This document shows positions 39,291 through 51,400 of a stretch of 64,000 bases of DNA, in pieces. Both the position numbers and the translations under genes were made by a program. Below the pieces are notes generated by a model. It saw only the letters and a list, made by a program, of their open reading frames with translations, ran no database searches and was not told the origin of the DNA. The stretch is from the NCBI RefSeq assembly GCF_014805625.2, contig NW_023998415.1, positions 2,428,273 to 2,492,272 on the forward strand, read 5' to 3'. This stretch comes from Glossina fuscipes (lineage: Eukaryota > Arthropoda > Insecta > Diptera > Glossinidae). Within the stretch, counting starts at the first letter, position 1; each line of letters opens with the position of its first letter.

Positions 39291-39739
39291 AACACTTCAA
39301 GAAAACAGAACGCATTATATAACGCAAGAGTTATGCGTAGGATCTTACAGCTAAATTAGGCTTACAATAAATTGATTCCTTCCGGACTCCGATTGCGTGG
39401 CACTCGCCGTGCTCTAGCCAATATCATTGGCCCCAGCTCAATACATAAAAATGCCCGATTGGTGCAAACAATATGGAAACAAAACATTCCACTGAACACC
39501 AACACATCTGCGTACAGTGTGATTTTTCTCTGCACTGCTTGCTCTTGCGTGCCTCTTATTAGTAGAAATCTGTAGTGTAACCTGTGCTTAATTTACTAAA
39601 GGTAAGTTATCATCAAATAATGTTAGAAATTTCACCTTTTTGGCACATAAAAGGCTTATTTTTCATTAGAACGCTTATAAGGATGCAAATTCGGTAAAGT
39701 TATTTTTAAATGTCAAATTGTTATTACGAACAAAATTTT

Positions 39740-40150
39740 CGTTAAGAACATTGGGCCTTCTTACCATATAAAGATCCAGTTTCAATAAGAAATATTATAT
39801 CGCAAAGGGCTCGAAACATTGCTCCATTCGATCCAAAGTGTTCACGGCAAAATTGAAACTGAAAATTGCACTATTTTTTTCTTTAAATGGCTTATCAATA
39901 TAGGGCGATATAGCGTTCGTCCTTTGGCCAAAACACTGTACCAAATTTCGTCAAAATATCTCGAGAATTGTGACCTGTAGATTCAACATAAGAATTAGAC
40001 GGGCTGACGGACAGACAGACGGACAAAGAGACAAGCTTAGAAAATGGTTCTCAATCGATCGGTGTAATAGCAGGTACATCTATCTCAAGTCCTTCTGGGC
40101 GTGCGCACAAACCTAATAAACCCTATAACACAAGTGGTGTAGTAGGATAT
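39740..40150 (+). repeat. Repeat family B, reference copy
   Basis: Blocks shared with other places in the window: GATATAGCGTTCGTCCTTTG, AATTTCGTCAAAATATCTCG, ACCTGTAGATTCAACATAAG, GACGGACAGACAGACGGACA, CTCAATCGATCGGTGTAATA, AAGTCCTTCTGGGCGTGCGC, and an end near CAAGTGGTGTAGT. No coding capacity. It lies about 330 bp upstream of the exon at 40477. Confidence 0.65.
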
Positions 40151-40476
40151 AACAAACGTGGGATGAAAACTTAATTCAATGCCACGTTTCGACAAATAAG
40201 TGCTGCAAGCGTTCACAACAACCAAAACGGTGAATATAAATCTATACCTTAGATTCGAATTCAACTAAGTTAGCCCAGTCTGATAGCAAGTTTACCGCAA
40301 ATACCACCTTCTTGGTTGGCAAAAAATCTCCGCTCAGCATTTTTAGAGTTTCATTATATATAAATATATATATAAATATAAAATATAAAAAAATCATGAA
40401 CAGTGTATCGAATTTGTGAAGCGAATTTACTTTAATATTTGTTTAATGGGTTTTTTTTTTCTTCTTTACTAAACAG

Positions 40477-40776
40477 ATCTGCAATATTTGCACAGCGAAA
40501 GAGAATAATGGAACTGTCTTGGAATTGGAACACAGTCAAAGATTAGCGACAAATTTTAGTACAGATGATGCAAACTCTGATAATCATCATCGTCAACATC
40601 ATCTTCGTCTTAATCAGCAACTGCAACATTCAGCAACAGTATCCTCCAATAATAGTTTATTATATGATGGCCATCAAGCGTCATCATCACCATATGAACT
40701 GCCCGAGAGTGCTACAAATGTGGAAGCGGTTATATTACAAAATCAAATAGATACATTGCAATGGCAATTAAAACAG
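40477..40776 (+). CDS. coiled-coil gene, exon n-2
   Basis: 100 codons. A long pyrimidine tract and ACTAAACAG precede ATCTGC. Frame: ICNICTAKENNGTVLELEHS, then a His/Gln/Asn-rich stretch, then the first half of the coiled coil ending QWQLKQ. The donor is CAG|GTAAGTAAGT, a tandem GTAAGT repeat spaced 4 nt, so two overlapping donors are possible; only the first keeps the frame with the exon at 54264. There is no upstream Met in frame, so this is an internal exon. Confidence 0.82.
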
Positions 40777-43700
40777 GTAAGTAAGTAAAGCAAAAGTGGC
40801 GACATACATGCATATGCATGTACGCGTCCAATTTAGAAGCCGCGCATTCTATACGCTATAACAAAAGACTTAAGGCACAAACTTGAAAGTGTTACAATTC
40901 TTGTAGTCCAACTTGATTAATGATTTGTGCTCTATAACTATTGCTTATGCGGTGATTTTCTATTGTACAAGTTAGTAAAACACTGTTTTTTTTTTTTTTT
41001 TTTTTTCTGCTTGTTTACTTGTTCGCTTTAACGAAACTGGTTTGCGGTAATTCTTTTCATAATATTTTTATATTATTATCTTCTTTTCATTCTAATTCTT
41101 AATGACGGATATCTGTTGTGTTCGCATATTTGCGATTGTGAGCTCATTCTCTATGCTGAAGACATTGTCATGGAAATGTTGTATATATTAGTTATTGGTA
41201 TTGTTGTAAAAAATTATGATTTATATCTTAGTGAGAAATTCGCTTTTACCTAAACAGTTATGCATACCAAGATGGCATGAGGCATTTAATTATTATACAT
41301 CTCTCTAGTATATAATTATAATCAAATCTTTCCCTTGGATGGGAAATAAACAAATAACAAAGCGCTGTTGCAAGTTGGCTAATTAAAATTTTTTACAGAG
41401 ACTTAAGCGCAAATATAACATAAGAGCAAATATAGTTCAACCAGGTGCCCTTGTAAAATTTAATTTAAGGGAAGTATGAAAGAAACTGTATTAAATTTAG
41501 GCCGGTTATTGTTTTTTATATATTTTTTTTTTTTATTATTATTATTTATTTACTTCCTGGTACAGTTACTCCACTATTTTATTAAAAACATTCTAAACGT
41601 AAGACATTTTACATAAAAAAAAAAAAAATGAAACCAATGCAAGTATTATATGATGTGTAAACGCTGCTGTGTATTTCATTTATGTATAACAGAGTGTAAC
41701 ACCTGCACTGTTACAGTTAGGATCTTGTTATAACATTAGTCTACTCATGATATTGAATGTAGAACCCATGTCTCTTGGGTACGAGATAGAGAGTCAACTG
41801 AGATCTAACAAAAGTTTTTTGGCCATAAACTCTTTATTGACCCTTTTAACATACTTGCCGCACCTATTAATATAAATGAAAGCAATTGATATGTGACACG
41901 TAAATATTGTAACCGGTTTTTATCGGTAACACTTCCTTCCTTAGGCTGGTTGTGTTCATAATTTTTAAAGTTTTCGAATAACCATTTTTTTTTTTTAATT
42001 TAAACTTAAAGAAAAAGATTTTTTCATAAAAAGAATTTCGTTGCGTGCAATATACATCCCTTTCGGCCACATTCTACCAATGCTAGTTTGCATTCTTGAC
42101 TGGCCTTCAGCAATGTTTTTCGAAAATTGTTGTGTTAAAAACCTTTGCGCACTCATTTTGAGTTTCGGGAACAGAAAGCAATGATACAAAGATAAATCTG
42201 TTAAGCATGAAAAATGGTAATAGTTAATAGGCTTGTTTTTCCTTTAAGAAGCGGCGATTCGATATTCAGTATTTACATGTATAATATGTTTTATAATCAT
42301 ACAAAAACAAATCAATTTTCTCGTGCGTGGACTGCGTATAGGCAATATTTTCGTTATCGAAGGGTTTTTAGCGAATCCAATGCACCACTTTGACGCTTTC
42401 TATGAAGATCGTGTTTAAAGAAGTAAGGCTTATCGCCAATCGCTATCAGTGACCATAATGTGCAGCGCCTCTAGAAGGCAGTCAAATTAGCATCATCGAC
42501 TTGCTCGTGTTGATCGAACATTTGAGAGGGAGTACACTTTCACATTAATCACCAAAACTTACTTATTCGATTCCAAGCGGCCACAATTAATTAGCTTATG
42601 TCCAGCTATGTATATGTGGAATAAAGTAAAATCAAATCTCAGCTGTTTGAAGAAAGATCGAAGTCTTTTTTTCAAAAAGCTTAGCAAATGCATATATTTC
42701 TAATGAAAAGTAGAGCACGTTACGAAATCATTACCATTTAATTTAATTAAAAATATTATAATTGAAATAAATTTGCTCTTATTTTCAAGTTTGATGCTCT
42801 ATGAAATTTCATTATAATTGAAAAAAATAAATCATTGCCGTAAAAAAAGAAGAAAATAAAAAACGCGCCTTAAACCGCGATAATTCCGTCTTTTTATTAT
42901 TATAATTATTATATTTTTGCTTGTTCTCTTAGCCAGTGACTCTAATTTTAATATAACGAAAAACATTTGTTATTTGCTTTAATTAAAAACTTTTATCTAC
43001 AAAAAAAAAAAAAAAACTACGTTTTTATTCTTCCATTAAAATGAAAAGGAACTGTAACACAATTTTATTGACGCTTTTAATAAGCGGCATTACATTATTT
43101 CATTTAATGTGAAGCGTGTATATAACAAAACATATATTGCGGCATCACGGTTTTTAACGTGACTATCGAATGTAAGGAAAGAAGGAAAACAAAGCACACC
43201 AAATGCAAGTTTAAAAACTAATTCAATACATAATAATATCAAATAATCGTGATTATTAAATTTTTTCCTCTTGTTTGTTGTAATCGTATTTACAAATTTA
43301 AAAAATAACTCACGTAATTTTGAGTAGAAATATTTACATGCGAACATCCGATAATTGTGGTTGGGCGCAAACGAAACTGAATTCATATCATTTCATTGAG
43401 ATGATGAGTAAATGCTATTATAGCATATGCGAATGTTGCCGATTACTGTACAGATGTTTATTACACTCGGTCCAGTTTAAACTAGATGCACCGGCACTTT
43501 ATTGTTTCGGATTTTAGGATGAACGCAGAAAATAGGTCGAATAATCTATTGTTTCGGGTAAAATATTTTTTCCGTAATTAATACTTTGCCCTTTGCTCTG
43601 TGTACCGTTTCCAGTACACTCTAAAATGCGTTTGTGTAACAAACCGAATTTTTTAAATGAAAATATTAGAATCTATAAATTAATTGCTCTTATCACCATG

Positions 43701-46700
43701 TTTTTGAGGTTTACCAAGAATCGGTATACGTGGGCGTGGCAATTAATTTATTCCAGATTATTAAATTTGTTAACGTGTATCCAAAAAAAGCATACGTCAG
43801 AAAGCATCGCAACGACGTGGAACGGATTAACGATTTCAATGCATTTATTTATTCATTTAAAAACATATAAAAAATCACATAAAAACATAAAAGTAACCCA
43901 ATATCCATCGATCGAATCGAAAAAAACTCTATTTTTACTTTCCCTCTCATTCTGTTTCCTATTAAACATGCTGTCCGGCCCACAGCTCCGAGTGAAGGTC
44001 ACTCTTCCAAGTGCACGAGTACGAGTGCAATCCCAAGAGCACCTGACCTGAGATAAAGATGGCAGTTGTTATTTAAAAAGTATAAAAGTACTAACTTCAT
44101 AGAGCTTAACTTCAATCTTTACATTTTTTGTGCAGTCATCAATGGGGACTGCTCTCAACAACTTTGTACATCTTAAAAAAAAATTGAACCAACGTTGTTA
44201 GGTGAAGCAATGCTTTTATTGCAAAAGTCTCAAATCGCGACTATCAACTCAATAGTCGCAGGTACAAATCTCAAGTACGAGAGAGACTTTTTAAGACTGG
44301 CAAGCTTATGATCTATGTTATGTTATCCGGCAACCTTTAAAAAATATGTAACCAATAGATAAATAAATTAAAAAAGTTTCAAATCAACCAATATTAAAAC
44401 CGAGCAAGATTCCACTCTAACTGAGTTGGCTCTTTGTTTACAGCAAAGAAATTTTGGGATGGCAAAATCTAAACCAAGCTGAGACGAATATAAAAGCAGC
44501 GCACCAATCCAATTCGATTAATCCGTTATTCCAAATAGCCAAAATCGAAAAATGCAAGCGTGAATTGTTTCTTCATGCACCCTATTTGTTAATGATACCT
44601 TCTTCTCTTTTCAAACTTGGCAAATGACCCAAACATGAGGGATTTTCGAGCAATTACCAAGTGTCTTCTGCAGTTAGTTCCTCACTACAACACTTGTCAT
44701 TAAAAATAGAATAGCGAAGCTATTGACCATCGCTAATTAGAGAGCTTCGACCTAACAAGAGACTATGCTTAGAAAGAAAGATAAATTTTCCGAAATCGTC
44801 GCCTGCATCTATCGAGATTATTGAACGAGTATTCCACATTATTTTCCCGATTCACTTCCAAATCCTTCTTCAATTAAAAGACATAAGCTATGATGCAATG
44901 GTAAATTTTTATGATGATTGAAGAACACGTACATAGTTTCTCATGTCTGTAAAATTGAGGTATAAATTCCTTGCACACCAACCGAAAGGTTGCGGCAGTG
45001 AAGTCAAAGTTACCCAAATTTATCGAAAAAAGGCTAAACAAACGTGAGATAGAGATTAAAAAATGTATTGAACATTTATTGCAACGTAAACTGCCCTCTG
45101 CGAGTTTACATTTTTACCCAATTTCTTTTAAGATTAAGTTTGCACCATTGATTGCGATTTTCAGGGTAGCATGGACACTTTTCAAGAAGATCTGTTTACA
45201 AATTATTTACAGGAACTTATTATATTACAACATCTTCTCTTCACGCTCCTTATGGCTTTGCCCGTTCGAATATCACAATTCAACTACCTTAGGCCCTTCT
45301 ACAAGGAAATTATCAATCCCTTTTTCCATGATATGATCGCCGAATTGTTGTTAATCTGTTCGCCAGTCGCCAGCTACACAAAACATCATGATTGTGTATC
45401 TGTTTTTACCATTTTTATATAATAATTTGATTTCTTAGAAAAGGCTCCTATTATCAAATGTGTGGTTTTCGTAACAATATTACAAAAAAAAAAAAAGAAA
45501 AAAAAAGACCCGTAAATTCAAAGCGGACCTGTAGCATAGCGTTTGTTTACAAAAAATCTCAGCTGAGAGTGGAAAACGAGCCAATTTACTGCGCGTGATA
45601 CGTTTGAGGTTAAACAAAAAATTGCTGTTCTTTTGTACAGTTATTGGGAACGCATTTTCGGTGAGTGGCATTCTATTATTTCCTATTTTAACGCACGCTT
45701 CTTTGAGTTTTTGTTCTGATAACTAGTCCAAGTAATTGCCATAATCTTTCCTTATTATCAACATTGGTTTTTTTTTTGAGACATTTACAAATGTTTGAAG
45801 GCATTTTACTTTTCAGAATTCCCACATTTGCTCTTCGGACGAAATCTGATTGCATCTGCTCTTTATTATTATTGTTACCGTTTGCAATCGTTCCTCCTTT
45901 AATCCCAGAAATTATGCATCATAAGCATTCCGGTAAAATTTAATATTTAAAAGCGCAATCGCCGAGATTGTCTTCGTCCGCCTATCTGCAACATGTGACA
46001 AACTGCTGTTGATAAACTGATGTAACAAATCTTTTTCGTTCACTCTTAATTAGTAACTGAATATATCTTAAAGCACCAAGCGAAAATTAATTGGAAGCAG
46101 CTTTCATCTTTCTTTCTTTCTTACCCGTTGTGCGTTGCATTTAGACTAAGTAAAAGGAAAGAAAAAATCAAATCGTAGCTTTGCAATCAATTTCTTTTAC
46201 AGTATGTTGTGGAAAGGAAAGTTTATTATATCCATGATCGAAGGGTGAGCGGTATATTCATTTTTATGAAAACTCTTGCAACGCCCAGATGTTTCAGAAA
46301 CCGCACAAATAGTATATATTCCTGATCAAAATCCAAATTTCTGAATTAACCCAAACATGTCCGTTTGTCGGTCTGCCCAAGTGCGTAATATCTATGGTAA
46401 ACATTGTGCCGTTAATGAAGAAAATGAAGACATCGTCTACAAATTTCTAAAAGAGTTTGAAAATAACATAAACTTTACGAAGGACACGTCTACAAGGCCC
46501 ACAAGCTCATATGCCAAAAATTATTATTTCCATATTTAAAGCATGAAAATGTAGCTCTTCGACTTTTTTGGTCTTCTTTAGGATGACAATGATAGGTATA
46601 AGAAATTCGATATCGGCCGAATATAATTTTCTTCATTGGTTTTTTTCGAATCCATATCCACGTTACAAAAAGAGAGTTAGTAGCCAGTTGGTGAAGAGAA

Positions 46701-48408
46701 GAGATCTTAACTTTCAAAAATGGGATTGATTGAATAAATAAAGAAAAAAAATGTAAATAAACAATTGTCCATATATTGCTTCAAAGGTTCTTTGCATCGT
46801 TCCCATTACTATTAATTCTTATACTCACATAATCCGCGAATAATGCAATAAAATTCAAGAATTTAATTTCAAACTTTAGTTTAATCAGATTTAAATAATT
46901 TAGGAAACGGTTAAGCAATTTCTTGTTAAGTTATTAATTTTAGGAAACTAAATTATTATACCTAACACCCACTATATGTAATACAAGAAACACCCAGAAG
47001 GACTTGAGACAGGCGCACCTTTTACTGCACCGATCGATTCAGAAGCCTGTCCGTCCCATCAGTCTATCTGTCTGCTTTACTTTCTCGTGTTCTTTTGTGT
47101 GTGCAGGCCGCGGGTGAAATTTGGAACACAAATATGTTTCGCTCCTAGGACGAACAGCGCTATCGACTATTTTTCGACCATTTCCCATGTAAGGCGGCTT
47201 TATTTTGAAAAGTAATTGTATGAATAGCTAACTGTATTAAGCGAAGAGTTGGAAGGAACGATGGGCCGTTGCCTATTATAACGCTTTTCACTTGTTTTCA
47301 TGTAAATTGGTTATACGAAAATACCTGATATATCGATTCGCTGATACGACGAAGCGAGTTAAAAGCTTATAAAATAATTCCACATAACTCACACATAATG
47401 TTTCTCTTGGCAATACTTTTACTCCAACCCCATCACTCAGTTTCTCATTTCTTTCCTCCTTATTCATGGTATACTATAGAAAATTTATATAACGTGTACA
47501 GACAAACAAACACATTGTTCTACATGCTTCTCAACTCGGTGGTAGTCCTGCTAACACTTTCTTACGCAAAGTCTTATTTGATTTGATTGATTGATTTGAT
47601 GCTCTTTAAAAGCCGTAATTCAATTTGGCGTTAAGGAAAAGTTTTTTACTTTTCTTTCATATCAATTTACCCTTTAAGTAGATAAACCGTCCCACTTTTC
47701 TTACAGGTAAAAAATATGACAATGCATGTAAATGTTTTCCGCGTAATAGTATAATGCAGAGCATACAGCTTTTAATTCATTTCAATAGTTTATACATATT
47801 TATACGCCCACCCCTCAAGCAGTTTAATAATATATCATAATCGTATCTATAAATTACAGCAAACACACATACAAAAAAAATTATCATAATTACTAAACTT
47901 TTTATTAATGATTTATAGCCGTCTTTGCATTAACTACATGTATCGATATATATATACATATATATGTACTATGTATGTACATAAATAAATCCACATATAG
48001 ATGTAGATATGTATATGTATGCATATGTAAGCGCATTCTGGCAAAATAATAAAAATCCTCTTTAACGACAGTACACTACTGTATACAAATGAAATAGTGA
48101 AAAAAAGTGATCATTAATCAAATAAGAAAAATTATTGCAAAAACTTAAATGCTTGAAAAAAGGCTTACATAATCCCAAGAGAAAAGAAACCACAACAACA
48201 AAGCACTTGCTTAGCCAAAAGCAACCAAAAAGGAAAAAAGAAAAAACATTAAAAAAAGCAATCAATAGATGCACAAAAGTCTGGGCTTGCCTATGTGTGT
48301 GCTTGTACTCTCTCTCCTTAACTATTACCCAATAGATAAAACACATCACCCCACAGATTAACGGAATGGATGCCTTAATATTACTTTTATTCCGTTTATA
48401 TGGATTCC

Positions 48409-48440
<32 letters not shown>

Positions 48441-48451
48441 TTCTTATAAAC

Positions 48452-48492
<41 letters not shown>

Positions 48493-51400
48493 NNNNNNNN
48501 NNNNNNNNNNNNNNNNNNNNNNNNNNNNNNNNNNNNNNNNNNNNNNNNNNNNNNNNNNNNNNNNNNNNNNNNNNNNNNNNNNNNNNNNNNNNGTGTATGT
48601 ATGTATGTATGTATGTATGTATGTATGTATGTATATATGTATATATATGCACATAGTATAGTATACTATGGTAAGAGTGGAGTCGAGCTTTCCGCAAACT
48701 GATTGGAGGAGGTCTAGAGGTTACATTGCATCGGATGTCATTTTTGTTGTTATACTATTCATAGGCTATGTTTGTCTTAACATCTTGTTGGCAAAAAATT
48801 TAAATACAATACCAATAATAATAATAATGAAAATGTTTGATAATTTTAAAATAATTGCTATTGTCACAGCATAGGAATTTTTTGCATCTATACCAAGTTA
48901 TATACAATCAGGTATTCCCACATATCAAAAGACGTTTGAAACTATAAAACGGCAGCGCCAACAACAACAACAATAACAAAAACAAAAACAACCATTGTTA
49001 GCCAATGAATTGAAAACAAAGGAGCCACCACTAGTCGCTTCGTAATGCGAACGCCAGGAAAAGTTGTGCAGCATTTTTGCATTCGCAATAAGAGAACATA
49101 TTAATTGAATTATTTCACTTGTAACATCGTCAAATGTCTTCTAACAGACAGCAATACATATAATTGTAATTTTTTATTTATAAAAGATCTCGACTTGCAA
49201 TATTTATACAACGAAAGACAAGTAACTGCTTTTCCTTCTTCTTCTAAACTCTAAACTTGTCACGTTCCATTTTTTGTACACCTATTCGCTTTAGGGCCTT
49301 TCCCGTCTTATTTTTCAATTTCATTCGCCATGTCGTAAAGGACTACAAGTAACAGAACTATAGCACATCGTTTGACAAAGATTTCTACTTTTGCATGTAC
49401 TCGGCAATGGTTTATTCCCTTGGAAAGCATTTTACTCCTATTTCAAGTTCTTATGTCCATGGCAAAATGAACTAAGGTAGCGGAACTATTAGTGAATGTA
49501 TTGAAAACTATAGAAATTAGCTTATAGACACGCCTTCAATGAGAGAAAAACTAAATTTCTATTTTGTTGTGAAATGCATCCATCCATGCAGGAAAAATTG
49601 TTGCGCTCTTAACTTGAAGATCAGATTTTATAATTTTATATTCATAAATAATCGGGCAATGCACATCGTTTCTCTTCTGGTTTTCTATATATGAAAACTT
49701 TGATGCATTTTATTTATTATAACAAATTTTTCATACACTTTTTTAAACATTTTTAGAGATTTATCTCTGAAATACTTAATGAGCTTTAAATAATTTTAGA
49801 TCTCTAGGGAGTCGATAGCCTAGCCGAGCTTATAATCTTTTTCTTATCATAAATACTTTTTTTTTTTTTGTTTTTTTGTAAGTACATATTCGAAGAGTCG
49901 AAACGAAAGATATACCCTTCCTTTCTGAAGTTTTTCATTTGTATTTTTTTCGTGCATATCTAGAAATTGCTAACGTCAAACTTTGACTTTTGGTTTAACA
50001 AGTTTTTGGCACAATATGCAGAAATAATCTTATATTATAAATGTTGGTGAGATTTCGTTAAATATTTCACACAATTCCCTACTACCACCCACAGGCCGAT
50101 TGAGTGTTCAGCACTATTACCGAAATGCCAACGGTCATTGTGATTATGGCACACATTACAGTTTATGCCAATCTTGATTTGTTGTAAATGAGGTTTTAAG
50201 AAGCCGTTGTTTGCTATGCACATTCGTAAATAAATATTTTTTTGGCAAATGCTTGTTTTCTTAAGCGAGCAGAACTGAAATACTCAAATTGCTCCAAATG
50301 TTTATTTTATATATGCACATTTTTTCTACAATCAAAAGTTAACTTAATATATGGTCTCTTCAAGGCGTTATCAAGCAAAGCTGCGAGACGAAAGCAAAAA
50401 CATTTACTACAAATTTTTTTTTTTTCATATCGTCTCTAAATGTTCTTTAGTCTGTTTCTCTTCATTTCGATCTGTTCAAGTATATCTTTCTCTCCCTCCC
50501 TCCCTCTTCATCATTTTCTCCAAACTCTTTTTATTCGGATCTACTCGAGTTAATCTCTATCTCCTTCTCTCTCCCTGTCTCCCTCACTTGCTCTAACTTC
50601 GTTTCTTTTGAATTACTTAATACAAGGCTACCCATTAGTACGGACAAAAAGTTTTGCGTCACTCTATCCATCCACTATTTTTGATTTCAAATTGACTCTT
50701 CTATCTTTCAGTACTGTCCGTACGCAATATTTTTTTCGGTTTTTTATGCCTATAACATTTTTTATTAAGAATTATTTTTACTAGCTCGTTACTTACCGCA
50801 AGGCAAGTAAAACTCACTTTTTAAATATCGCATATCGAAAAAATTATATAGAGGTGATCCAAAATTTACGCAAAATTTGAATTTACAGCTATTTGTTGTA
50901 TAAAGTGTTGGTAATCCTCAAAATAAAAAAGCTGGTGGACAACTGAAAGTGGTGCAGTACGGGAGAGAACAATGGCTTGTCATTGCTGAACAACGTTTCA
51001 AGAACAATGAAAATTTAGCGGGCAGGGCTCGCAAATTTCATATAAAGTATAGTGGGAATATTGATTTAACTTCATGAACTATCAAGAGAATAATTGATAG
51101 CCCTGGGAATTATGGGATTATAGGGATTATAAGGGCTTGAAGTCAAAAGCCTATGTTAACAAGCCCGCAACCACCCTTACATTGAAGAAGGGAACTCAAC
51201 GCTGCATCAAAGAAGCAACTGCATCAAAGAAGCAGCGATGAATTTCCTCAACCACGTTTAGGCAAAATAATCAGCAAAGCCATAGGGCCGTTTGATCGAT
51301 GGGCTAGTGTACACAGAACCCTTTCCCATGTACATTATGATTCAATAAAAAAATTACAAATAAAAAATAACAACTCTGTCTCTAATTTAGTACAAATCAT

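Noticed and set aside
39372..39575. 67-codon frame with somewhat higher GC
   Set aside because: No Met or splice context and no recognisable family; not enough to call an exon.
42340..42560. Minus-strand frames suspected to be the upstream part of the mariner fragment at 42060-42190
   Set aside because: No transposase motif could be aligned.
43593..44051. 152-codon plus-strand ORF
   Set aside because: No recognisable domain, no splice or promoter context, composition like AT-rich non-coding DNA.
44971..45422. 121- and 83-codon overlapping plus-strand ORFs
   Set aside because: Two frames are equally open and neither resembles a known protein; probably chance.
48062..48702. Long ORFs spanning the N gap (up to 211 codons)
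   Set aside because: They run through N, poly-T and GTAT repeats; an artefact of unknown bases and simple sequence.
50636..50730. Short inverted repeat with GTACGGACA arms
   Set aside because: Only 9 identical bases, about 95 bp apart; too weak to call a mobile element.
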